DNA from: Draconibacterium sp.
Lineage (GTDB): Bacteria; Bacteroidota; Bacteroidia; Bacteroidales; Prolixibacteraceae
Reading direction: 5' to 3'
Length of the DNA stretch: 5,816 bases
Assembly (NCBI GenBank): GCA_030595485.1
Contig: JAUVDE010000234.1
Location: forward strand, 1-5,816
The notes beneath the pieces were generated by a model. The model worked only from the letters and a program-made list of their open reading frames with translations, searched no databases and was not told the DNA's origin. This document shows, piece after piece, positions 1 through 5,816 of the stretch. Within the stretch, counting starts at the first letter, position 1. Each line of letters opens with the position of its first letter. The translations under genes and the position numbers were made by a program.

Positions 1-381
1 GCGACCTCCGCCTCCACCGCCTTGTCCTCGTTTTTCACGTTGTTCTTTCAAATACTTCTCGTATTTTTTATACTGGTCGTCCGATAATATTTTTTTCATT
101 TCCTTATTTGTATTATCACGTACCTTACCCATCTTTTCTCTCATCACTTCTCTATCACCATCAGCAGCCTCCCAAGCGGCAGTCATTTCTTTACCAGCTT
201 TCAGGTTTAATTCATAGACCTTTTTTTCCTGATCTTTTTTCAAACCAAGTTCCTCTTTTAGTGCTTCTGTTGACTTTTTTGCTCTTTCTTCGGGATCCAT
301 TCTTTGACCACCTCTATTTTGAGCAATAGACATTGTAGTACCTAAAACTACAATCATTAATAGTAAACCTAATTTTTTCAT
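1..381 (-). CDS. Spy/CpxP-like exported protein, C-terminus cut by window edge
   Basis: The reading frame is open from an ATG at 381-379 to the left edge, giving 127 residues with no stop, so the C-terminus is missing. Residues 1-20 form a signal peptide (MKK start, hydrophobic LGLLLMIVVLG core, cleavage likely after SIA before Q21), so the protein is probably periplasmic. The mature part is highly charged and helical. It has two segments resembling the LTxxQ motif of Spy/CpxP-type proteins: LGLKKDQEKK at 45-54 and LSDDQYKKYEKY at 99-110. After these comes a K/R/E-rich stretch and a run of six glycines at 121-126. Spy/CpxP proteins are small helical periplasmic chaperones or stress sensors; that role is inferred here from layout and motifs only. 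It could also belong to a Bacteroidota DUF family of similar design. It is divergent from the TetR gene. I see no convincing TAnnTTTG promoter before it, and GATAAGAG just upstream of the ATG is the only purine-rich stretch near the start. Confidence 0.72.
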   Translation of the reverse strand, partial: MKKLGLLLMIVVLGTTMSIAQNRGGQRMDPEERAKKSTEALKEELGLKKDQEKKVYELNLKAGKEMTAAWEAADGDREVMREKMGKVRDNTNKEMKKILSDDQYKKYEKYLKEQREKRGQGGGGGGR

Positions 382-622
382 CTCTTATCAAATTAAAATT
401 TTAGTATTTTTTAAAATCAATACCGTTTGGACGAGGATGAAGGAAAAAGGTTTAAAAGGGATATGTGAAAAAATGTTAAATAGAAAAACTGAAAACCATA
501 GATTATAGTTCACCGAGAAATTTGTAACATTTAAGAGTTCAAGTTCAATAAAAAGGCTACTACAGTTCATGCAATATATTAAGCAATTCAGGTGAAAATT
601 AATCACTTTACAACCATTTGTC

Positions 623-650
623 ATGTACTGGTTTTACACAAACTGTACAT
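623..650. promoter_or_regulatory. Imperfect 28-base palindrome, candidate TetR operator
   Basis: The arms ATGTAC (623-628) and GTACAT (645-650) are perfect inverted copies. When the whole 28-base block is compared with its own reverse complement, 10 of 14 half-site positions agree. The centre lies between 636 and 637, about 73 bases before the TetR start codon. TetR-family repressors typically bind palindromes of about 15-30 bases and often regulate themselves. The right arm overlaps the TAnnTTTG element at 646-653, a layout suited to repression. Function is inferred; chance occurrence in AT-rich DNA is possible. Confidence 0.45.
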
Positions 651-653
651 TTG
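646..653 (+). promoter_or_regulatory. Bacteroidota -7 box (TACATTTG) for the TetR gene
   Basis: TACATTTG matches the Bacteroidota -7 consensus TAnnTTTG at all six fixed positions and lies 56 bases before the ATG at 710. The nearest -33-like TTTG is at 617-620, leaving 25 bases between the elements, somewhat longer than the usual spacing of about 17-23. A second weaker candidate, TACTTTGG at 677-684, has one mismatch. The start site is therefore probable but not fixed. Confidence 0.45.
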
Positions 654-709
654 GACTAAAATCGTCGAAACACAAATACTTTGGCGACCAAGCAATATAA
701 ATTTGCAAG

Positions 710-1285
710 ATGACTAGTAAAGTAAAACTACAAATAGTTGAAGCAGCCGGAGTAACTTTTAATCGATATGGATTTAAAAAGACGACAATGGACGACATAG
801 CCTATGCTGCAGGAAAAGGCAAAAGTTCGCTTTATTACTATTTTAAAAACAAAGAAGAAGTGTTTGAAGCTGTCGCTGACCAGGAAGCTGAGATTTTGAA
901 AGAAGAGATAAATGAAGCATTAACAAAAGTTAATAAATCGGTAGATAAGTTGCGTACCTACATTTCAATACGAATGCATCGCTTTATTGCCAAAGGAAAC
1001 CTGTACACAGCTTTAAACGATAACTTTTTGGCTACGTTTAGCTTTATTGAAAAGATTAGGAATAAACACCGGGAGTGGGAAATTGACATGATCGATTCAA
1101 TATTAAAAGAAGGCGTTACGCGTAAGGAGTTTAAACCTGCTAATGTTGAATTTATGGGAGGCACGATACTTACAGCTATGATTGGTTTTGAGGTACCTCT
1201 TTTAAAGAATGTAGATTCGGCCCTGGAATTCGACAAGAAAATTGATGATGTTATTAATATGCTGTTCTACGGAATTTGCTCCTAA
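710..1285 (+). CDS. TetR/AcrR-family transcriptional regulator
   Basis: This 191-residue protein has the usual TetR size and two-part design. The N-terminal DNA-binding domain covers about residues 5-52: VEAAGVTFNRYGFKKTTM leads into the helix-turn-helix at 27-46, ending in the diagnostic SSLYYYFKNKEEVF (39-52). The rest (about 55-191) is helical and variable, as expected for a ligand-binding and dimerisation domain, and it does not reveal the ligand. Family members are mostly dimeric cytoplasmic repressors that release DNA when they bind a small molecule. The ATG at 710 puts the HTH at the normal distance from the N-terminus. There is no clear Shine-Dalgarno, which is normal for this phylum. 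The gene is preceded by a palindrome overlapping a promoter-like element, suggesting autoregulation. It is followed 82 bases later by a co-oriented barrel-protein gene that has its own inverted repeat upstream. Family assignment is firm; target and inducer are unknown. Confidence 0.95.
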   Translation: MTSKVKLQIVEAAGVTFNRYGFKKTTMDDIAYAAGKGKSSLYYYFKNKEEVFEAVADQEAEILKEEINEALTKVNKSVDKLRTYISIRMHRFIAKGNLYTALNDNFLATFSFIEKIRNKHREWEIDMIDSILKEGVTRKEFKPANVEFMGGTILTAMIGFEVPLLKNVDSALEFDKKIDDVINMLFYGICS

Positions 1286-1301
1286 ATTTTTTTACCTATT
1301 A

Positions 1302-1330
1302 AATCGAATATTTTAGATATATATTCGATT
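1302..1330. repeat. Perfect 10-bp inverted repeat, candidate operator before the barrel gene
   Basis: AATCGAATAT (1302-1311) and ATATTCGATT (1321-1330) are exact inverted copies separated by the 9-base spacer TTTAGATAT. The total length of 29 bases suits a TetR-type operator, and it lies 37 bases before the barrel gene's start codon. One-mismatch versions of TAnnTTTG lie within or at its edge (TATTTTAG at 1309-1316, TATATTCG at 1320-1327), so binding could block a promoter. As an RNA hairpin it would be A/U-rich with a 9-base loop and no following U-run, so a terminator role is less likely. Its half-sites do not match those of the 623-650 palindrome, so one protein binding both is not obvious. 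Confidence 0.45.
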
Positions 1331-1367
1331 CGTCAGAATGTGTAAACAGAAATAGAAAAGAAAAACG

Positions 1368-2006
1368 ATGAAACAGAAAACAAATTTAAAAGGAAAAGGC
1401 TTAGTCAGAACAATTGTTTTGAGCATTGTTCTAATGGGCTTAACAACGGTTAGCCATGCACAGTTTCAATACGGTGTAAAATTAGGAACGGGTGCTACTT
1501 GTCAATCAGACTTACTTGAAATTGCCAACAATTGCGACATGAAGATTGTGCCAACATTTGGAGTAATTGGTAAATATCAGTTTACCCAGGCATTTGCCTT
1601 AAAGAGTGGTTTAGAGTACCAACAAAAAGGACGTAGCATTGATGAAAACGAAACAGATTTGACTAACAAACTACAGTACTTAAATTTACCCGTACAAGCT
1701 GAATTTTCGGCTGGAGAAAAGGCTGGGTTTAAAAAAGGACAACGTGTTTTTTTTGTGGTAGGCCCCTATCTTAGTTATTTGCTCGATGCTGAAGGAGAAA
1801 TAAACGGAGAAGATTTCGAATTAGGAAACGACACCAAAGACTTTGATTTTGGTTTAGGATTTGAGATTGGTTTTGAGTTCCCGGTATTTACAGATAAAGC
1901 TTTACAGGTTGGATTAAATTACGATATGGGCTTTGTTGAGGTATATAAATCGGAATCAGACCTGCACAATAAAATGCTTTCAGTTAGTTTAGGATTGTTA
2001 TTTTAG
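1368..2006 (+). CDS. Small outer-membrane beta-barrel protein (OMP_b-brl_2/PorT-type)
   Basis: This 212-residue protein has a signal peptide: basic N-region (KQKTNLKGKGLVR), hydrophobic core at about 14-27, and likely cleavage after SHA, leaving Q32. The mature part shows alternating hydrophobic/polar strands typical of the porin-family/outer-membrane beta-barrel domain: FQYGVKLGTGA (33-43), FALKSGLEYQQKGRS (76-90), LQYLNLPVQAEF (102-113), FFVVGPYLSYLLD (128-140), FDFGLGFEIGFEFPVF (159-174), LQVGLNYDMGF (179-189) and the final LSVSLGLLF, which ends in the aromatic residue expected for BAM recognition. The GLxYxxKG and YLxxPV signatures are characteristic of Bacteroidota eight-strand barrels of this group. 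Two cysteines, 45 and 56, lie in the first loop region and could form a disulfide. The start is preceded by A-rich sequence rather than a Shine-Dalgarno. Such barrels serve diverse and mostly unknown roles; no transport substrate can be claimed. The gene follows the TetR gene in the same orientation and ends at a strong terminator. Confidence 0.88.
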   Translation: MKQKTNLKGKGLVRTIVLSIVLMGLTTVSHAQFQYGVKLGTGATCQSDLLEIANNCDMKIVPTFGVIGKYQFTQAFALKSGLEYQQKGRSIDENETDLTNKLQYLNLPVQAEFSAGEKAGFKKGQRVFFVVGPYLSYLLDAEGEINGEDFELGNDTKDFDFGLGFEIGFEFPVFTDKALQVGLNYDMGFVEVYKSESDLHNKMLSVSLGLLF

Positions 2007-2072
2007 CTCCGCTAGTTTTCAATTATTCTCAGTCATTCTTCCTTCTAAATGATAACATTAAGGCGTATACAT

Positions 2073-2109
2073 AAAAGGCCGGTAAGAAATTCATCTTACC
2101 GGCCTTTTT
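2073..2109. terminator. Bidirectional intrinsic terminator between convergent genes
   Basis: A 15-bp perfect stem, AAAAGGCCGGTAAGA (2073-2087) against TCTTACCGGCCTTTT (2094-2108), closes a 6-base loop (AATTCA). The GC-rich core is flanked by an A-run on the left and a T-run (2105-2109) on the right, so both strands read as a hairpin followed by U residues. It lies 66 bases after the barrel gene's stop and 15 bases after yidC's stop, and so serves both converging transcripts. Confidence 0.93.
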
Positions 2110-2124
2110 GAATATTTTAAGAAT

Positions 2125-4059
2125 CTATTTTTTCTTTGGAGTTTGAACACCGCGTTGTTTAGCCATATCTTCCAAACGTTTCTGGAAGCTTGACTTTTTA
2201 ACCGGTTTCTTTTTATTGGCGTGTAATGCTGCCCTAATTTTATCTTCGTCAACAAACGAACGAATCAAATAAGTTTGCCCAATAGTAATTAAGTTAGCCA
2301 GAAAGTAATAGTAACTCAAACCTGAAGGATAATTATTCAACAGGAATAAGAACATTACTGGCATCATATACATCATGGTCTGCATTCCAGGCATTCCCTG
2401 ACTTGTTGCAGCTGACTGATTTAATTTTGTCGAGATGATAGTAGTAACTGTCATCAACAAACAGAATAAACTTACGTGGTCGCCATAAAATGGAATTTCG
2501 AATGGAAGATTCAAAATTGAATCGTAAGTAGATAAATCGTGTGCCCACAAGAAACTTTGCCCACGCAACTCAATAGAAGTTGGGAAGAAAAAGAACATGG
2601 CAAACAAAATCGGCATTTGCAGCACCATGGGCAAACAACCACCCATAGGATTCACCCCAGCCTTTTTATACAGCGCCATTGTAGCCTGCTGTTTCTCCAT
2701 TGCCTTATCCTTACCATACTTTGCAGTAATCTCATCAATTTCGGGCTTTAAAGCCTTCATTTTAGCCTGAGACATAAACGACTTGTACGTAAAAGGAAAA
2801 AGAACCGTTTTAATAAGAATGGTTAACAACAAAATGATGATACCAAAATTATCGATAAACCTTCTTAGGAAGTTAAATACCGGAATAATCAAATACTGAT
2901 TAACCTGACGAATAACAACATAACCCAAATAAACCTGACGCTCTAAGTCAATATTATATTGCTTTAAAGTTTGGTAATGATTTGGGCCAAAGAAGAATTG
3001 CATGCCGATGTTTTCCTTTGTTTTACCAGAATATGGCAAGGCAATATCAGCTTTAAAATGGCCTAAATAATTTGGGTTGTTTTCGTATTCAAACTTTTCT
3101 TGTTGAACCTGAGCATTTGCAAAAGAGTTATCGGCAATAAGTGTTGAACTAAAAAACAACTGTTTAAAACCAATCCATTTTACCTTGGTTGTCAGGTTTT
3201 CTTCGTCCGATTTATTTTGGTCAAGATTATCAACTTCGTCTTCGAAAAACTTATAAGTAATGTTGGTATATCTATCCTCACCAAACTTCGAATAGTGCTC
3301 TTGACGTGGTACATCATAAGCCCATGCAAAATTTAAATACGATTGGTTTCCGGCAATATACTGGTTCATTCCCTGGATATTCAGGTCGAAATCAACCATA
3401 AACGAGTTGTGTTCAAGTGTGTAAACATACTCGATATATTTACCCGGCTCCACTTCTAAACGAAATGCTACCGACTCTTTTCCTCCCGGATTTTCAAGGT
3501 TTGCTTTAACTTTACCTTCGTCACCTTTTTTTACATCAGGACCTGAAACTGTAACGTTTTTACGTCCACCTGTTTGTTTAAAATAAAGCTGGTCGGTTTG
3601 AATACTTCTGTTTTGAGCAAAGAAATTTAAACCAAATGAAGTTTCTGGTCCGTCAAATAATATCAAAGGCAACGAATCGTGCGTTTGATAGTCTTTTAAC
3701 TGTACCGAATAAATTCTACCTCCTTTGTTCGAGAAAGTAACTTTTACTTGATTATTCTCCAGAGTACTAAACACTTCTTCGCCAACAGCCGCTGTCCCAA
3801 AAACACCAAACTCATCAATTTTGGCTTGCATTGTTTGGTTTTGACTCTCTGTGTCAGCAGCAAGTGCTGCATTTTGTTGTGCGGTTTGCTCTTCGGCAAA
3901 CTTTTGTTGTTCTACCGCCCTTTGGGCTTCAACTTGTGCTATGGAATCTTTCTTATGTTGTGCTACCGCAATTTCTTCTTTCGAAGGCTGGTTGACTAAT
4001 GAAAAAACAACCAGAATAGCAAAAATAAGACCGATTCCAATTATCGACTTTTTATCCAT
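2125..4059 (-). CDS. yidC: Membrane protein insertase YidC
   Basis: YidC/Oxa1/Alb3 insertase, which inserts and folds inner-membrane proteins alone or with SecYEG. The 644 residues follow the Gram-negative layout. An N-terminal membrane anchor (about 5-23) is followed by a Q/A/E-rich, probably coiled linker (about 34-80) and a large periplasmic beta domain (about 95-365). The conserved insertase core follows: an amphipathic stretch at 377-400; a first core membrane segment at about 402-423 with the groove's basic residue as Lys417 (Arg366 in E. coli by my alignment); the cytoplasmic helical hairpin at about 426-465; VNPMGGCLPMVLQMPIL at 469-485; and further segments at about 525-545, 562-577 and 581-600, including YPSGLSYYYFLANL. 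The tail from about 614 is strongly basic (KKKPVKK ... PKKK), consistent with ribosome contact. The ATG lies 3 bases after the pyrG stop, so the gene is probably translated from a pyrG-yidC message. Confidence 0.97.
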   Translation of the reverse strand: MDKKSIIGIGLIFAILVVFSLVNQPSKEEIAVAQHKKDSIAQVEAQRAVEQQKFAEEQTAQQNAALAADTESQNQTMQAKIDEFGVFGTAAVGEEVFSTLENNQVKVTFSNKGGRIYSVQLKDYQTHDSLPLILFDGPETSFGLNFFAQNRSIQTDQLYFKQTGGRKNVTVSGPDVKKGDEGKVKANLENPGGKESVAFRLEVEPGKYIEYVYTLEHNSFMVDFDLNIQGMNQYIAGNQSYLNFAWAYDVPRQEHYSKFGEDRYTNITYKFFEDEVDNLDQNKSDEENLTTKVKWIGFKQLFFSSTLIADNSFANAQVQQEKFEYENNPNYLGHFKADIALPYSGKTKENIGMQFFFGPNHYQTLKQYNIDLERQVYLGYVVIRQVNQYLIIPVFNFLRRFIDNFGIIILLLTILIKTVLFPFTYKSFMSQAKMKALKPEIDEITAKYGKDKAMEKQQATMALYKKAGVNPMGGCLPMVLQMPILFAMFFFFPTSIELRGQSFLWAHDLSTYDSILNLPFEIPFYGDHVSLFCLLMTVTTIISTKLNQSAATSQGMPGMQTMMYMMPVMFLFLLNNYPSGLSYYYFLANLITIGQTYLIRSFVDEDKIRAALHANKKKPVKKSSFQKRLEDMAKQRGVQTPKKK

Positions 4060-4062
4060 ATT

Positions 4063-5670
4063 CTACTTTTCAACTAATGAATTTTTAATAAAATCTATAA
4101 ATAGTGGGTGCGGATTTAGCACTGTACTACGATATTCTGGGTGAAACTGAACTCCAACAAACCACTTATGGTCAGGTATTTCCATTACTTCAACCAATTC
4201 TGTTTCCGGGTTTATTCCAACAGGAGTCATACCACCATCAACAAATTGCTGACGATAGCTTTCGTTAAACTCGTAACGGTGACGGTGTCTTTCGTGAACC
4301 GTAAGTTTATTGTACGCTGTACAAACATTCGAATCTTTTTCAATAATTCTACATTCGTAAGATCCCAAACGCATGGTTCCACCATAATTTGTAATTCCTT
4401 TTTGCTCTTCCATTAAGTCAATTACCGGATGCGGTGTTTTCGGATTCATTTCCGAAGAATCGGCTCCTTCTAACATTAGTACGTTACGAGCATATTCTAT
4501 TACAGCTACTTGCATTCCTAAACAAATTCCAAAGTATGGAGTATTGTTTTCGCGTGCATATTTTGCAGCTTGAATCTTCCCTTCCAATCCACGGTGACCA
4601 AAGCCTGGAGCCACAATTATCCCGTTTAAATGAGAAAGTTTTTCGACAACATTCTCCTTAGTAATTCCTTCTGAGTGAATCCATTCCACATTAACTCTTG
4701 CTCTGTTTTCAGCTCCGGCATGCACCAAAGCCTCAACAATTGACTTATAAGCATCATGCAACTCAACATATTTACCTACAATACCAATTTTAACTTCCTG
4801 CTTTGGATTTTTATGTTTGGTTAAAAAACTATTCCATGCCGATAAATCGATGTCTTCATTAATGGCTAATCCTAGTTTATTAAGTACCGTAATATCCAGT
4901 TTCTCTTCCAGCATTTTTAGCGGAACTTCGTAGATAGTTGGTACATTAATCGACTCAATTACTGCATCTAAACCAACATTACAAAACAATGCCACTTTCT
5001 TACGAAGCGACAAGTCAATCTCGTGCTCTGTTCTTAATACCAAAACATCTGGTTGTACTCCGTTTTCAAGCAACATTTTTACCGAGTGCTGAGTAGGCTT
5101 CGTTTTAAGCTCGCCTGTAGCAGCCAAATATGGCACCAATGTAAGATGAATAACCATAGCTTTATTGCCAAGTTCCCATTTTAACTGACGAACCGTTTCT
5201 ACATATGGAAGTGATTCAATATCACCCACCGTACCACCAATTTCTGTTATTACAATATCGTATTTTCCTTTCGAACCAAGAATTTTAATCCTTCGTTTAA
5301 TTTCATCGGTAATGTGCGGAATAATCTGAACCGTTTTCCCAAGATAATCGCCACGACGTTCCTTATCAATCACCGATTGATAGATTCTGCCGGTTGTAAC
5401 ATTATTTGCCTGGGATGTTGCTTCATTCAGAAAACGTTCGTAATGCCCTAAATCCAAATCGGTTTCGGCACCATCTTCTGTTACGAAACACTCTCCATGT
5501 TCGTATGGATTTAAAGTTCCCGGGTCCACGTTTATATACGGATCGAGTTTTTGAATGGTAACACTATAACCCCGCGATTGCAATAACTTAGCAAGCGACG
5601 AGGCTAATATACCTTTCCCCAACGATGAAGTAACTCCACCGGTAACAAATATGTATCTTGTTTCAGGCAC
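4063..5670 (-). CDS. pyrG: CTP synthase (glutamine-hydrolysing)
   Basis: CTP synthase converts UTP, ATP and glutamine to CTP, the last step of de novo pyrimidine nucleotide synthesis, in the cytoplasm. At 535 residues it is normal full length. The N-terminal synthetase domain (about 1-270) has the P-loop GGVTSSLGKG (11-20), KLDPYINVDPGTLNP (41-55), DLGHYERF (73-80) and the metal-binding region ITEIGGTVGDIES (141-153). The C-terminal class-I glutamine amidotransferase domain (about 293-533) has PGFGHRGLEGK (355-365), the nucleophile Cys383 in FGICLGMQ, RHRHRYEFN (461-469) and the His510-Glu512 pair in FHPEYRS. All catalytic residues appear intact. The start codon is GTG (5670-5668). Reading upstream in frame there is no ATG before a TAA stop four codons away, and GTG places the P-loop at the family's usual distance from the N-terminus. 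It is the first gene of the pyrG-yidC unit. Confidence 0.98.
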   Translation of the reverse strand: MPETRYIFVTGGVTSSLGKGILASSLAKLLQSRGYSVTIQKLDPYINVDPGTLNPYEHGECFVTEDGAETDLDLGHYERFLNEATSQANNVTTGRIYQSVIDKERRGDYLGKTVQIIPHITDEIKRRIKILGSKGKYDIVITEIGGTVGDIESLPYVETVRQLKWELGNKAMVIHLTLVPYLAATGELKTKPTQHSVKMLLENGVQPDVLVLRTEHEIDLSLRKKVALFCNVGLDAVIESINVPTIYEVPLKMLEEKLDITVLNKLGLAINEDIDLSAWNSFLTKHKNPKQEVKIGIVGKYVELHDAYKSIVEALVHAGAENRARVNVEWIHSEGITKENVVEKLSHLNGIIVAPGFGHRGLEGKIQAAKYARENNTPYFGICLGMQVAVIEYARNVLMLEGADSSEMNPKTPHPVIDLMEEQKGITNYGGTMRLGSYECRIIEKDSNVCTAYNKLTVHERHRHRYEFNESYRQQFVDGGMTPVGINPETELVEVMEIPDHKWFVGVQFHPEYRSTVLNPHPLFIDFIKNSLVEK

Positions 5671-5816
5671 AATAAAAAGCTTTTAATTATTAAAGGCACA
5701 AAATTAATTAATAAAACCTAACCGTAAACTATACACTAACTAATTTAGAGCATATTCGGAATAATTAATAACATCTTGTTTTTAACAACTCCATTCTACT
5801 TAACAATAATTAAATC
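5671..5816. other. pyrG upstream region, no gene seen
   Basis: This 146-base AT-rich region runs to the right edge. It contains the pyrG promoter candidate and a short AT palindrome, AAAAGCTTTT (5675-5684), in the presumed leader. No reading frame of note and no structured RNA is evident. Confidence 0.6.
5699..5706 (-). promoter_or_regulatory. Bacteroidota -7 box (TAATTTTG) for pyrG-yidC
   Basis: Read on the minus strand, TAATTTTG fits TAnnTTTG at every fixed position and ends 28 bases before the pyrG GTG, a sensible distance for a short leader. At -33 there is only a weak TTTA (5728-5725, 18-base spacing), not the consensus TTTG. AT-rich sequence makes chance matches possible, but position and orientation fit a promoter for the pyrG-yidC unit. 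Confidence 0.5.

Larger units (their letters stand above)
382..709. other. Divergent intergenic region with no convincing gene
   Basis: This 328-base AT-rich stretch lies between two divergently transcribed genes. Frames open across it give low-complexity F/L/N/I-rich peptides typical of translated AT-rich noncoding DNA. A 23-codon frame at 437-508 (plus strand, MKEKGLKGICEKML...) has GAGG directly before its ATG, but nothing else supports it. The identifiable content sits at the right end: the palindrome at 623-650 and the promoter-like element at 646-653 in front of the TetR gene. The left part presumably carries the promoter of the minus-strand exported-protein gene, but I could not pick out a clear match. 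Confidence 0.6.

Noticed and set aside
108..329. Plus-strand open frame opposite the exported-protein gene
   Set aside because: It is the antisense shadow of the minus-strand gene, which has a clear signal peptide and helical motifs.
437..508. 23-codon plus-strand frame with GAGG directly before its ATG
   Set aside because: It is too short to judge. GAGG is immediately adjacent rather than at normal spacing, and this phylum rarely relies on such sites. No conservation evidence is available.
509..596. TTCACC / GGTGAA inverted pair in the intergenic region, about 76 bases apart
   Set aside because: Six-base arms at this distance are expected by chance, and there is no supporting structure between them.
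388..624. 78-codon minus-strand open frame in the divergent intergenic region
   Set aside because: The peptide is F/L/N/I-rich with scattered cysteines and no motif, typical of translated AT-rich noncoding DNA. Its start overlaps the palindrome in front of the TetR gene.
681..691. Short palindrome TTGG-CGA-CCAA before the TetR gene
   Set aside because: The arms are only four bases and symmetry does not extend outward; the 623-650 dyad is the much better operator candidate.
958..1236. Minus-strand open frame inside the TetR gene
   Set aside because: It is a shadow of a well-supported TetR coding sequence and shows no recognisable domain.
1273..1293. Possible weak terminator at the end of the TetR gene (short repeat plus seven T residues)
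   Set aside because: The stem is only about 5 A/T pairs and overlaps the stop codon, too weak to call.
3748..4144. Overlapping plus-strand frames opposite the yidC start and pyrG end
   Set aside because: Both are cysteine- and serine-rich antisense translations of strongly conserved genes.

Overview
This 5.8-kb window is AT-rich and looks like ordinary chromosome from a member of the Bacteroidota, probably a Bacteroidales or Marinilabiliales-type marine or gut relative. The exact taxon is inferred, not shown. The support is: a Bacteroidota-style YidC with a long coiled Q/A/E-rich linker and a basic C-terminal tail; a small OMP_b-brl_2/PorT-type barrel protein; A-rich sequence instead of clear Shine-Dalgarno sites before the genes; and matches to the Bacteroidota -7 promoter element TAnnTTTG.

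Layout. (1) At 1-381 on the minus strand is the N-terminal part of a small exported Spy/CpxP-like protein that runs off the left edge. (2) At 382-709 is a divergent intergenic region of about 330 bases. It contains an imperfect 28-base palindrome that overlaps a perfect TAnnTTTG match, and it probably holds the promoter and operator of the next gene. (3) At 710-1285 on the plus strand is a TetR/AcrR-family regulator. (4) At 1286-1367 is a short gap with a perfect 10-bp inverted repeat. (5) At 1368-2006 on the plus strand is a secreted outer-membrane beta-barrel protein. (6) At 2073-2109 a strong bidirectional terminator separates this unit from the convergent minus-strand genes. (7) At 2125-4059 (yidC) and 4063-5670 (pyrG), both on the minus strand, is a tight two-gene unit separated by 3 bases. 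pyrG comes first, starts with GTG, and has a TAnnTTTG match just upstream. (8) At 5671-5816 is the pyrG upstream region with no gene.

How the genes relate. pyrG (CTP synthesis) and yidC (membrane protein insertion) are housekeeping genes that appear to be co-transcribed. The TetR gene and the barrel gene point the same way, and each is preceded by a dyad of the sort TetR proteins bind. The simplest reading is a small regulated envelope module: the regulator controls itself from the 623-650 palindrome and may control the barrel gene from the 1302-1330 repeat. The ligand and the barrel's role cannot be read from the sequence.

I found no CRISPR array, insertion sequence, tRNA, rRNA or convincing novel multi-gene system. 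The points most worth a second look are the two dyads flanking the TetR gene, the regulator-barrel pair itself, and the very regular convergent terminator.
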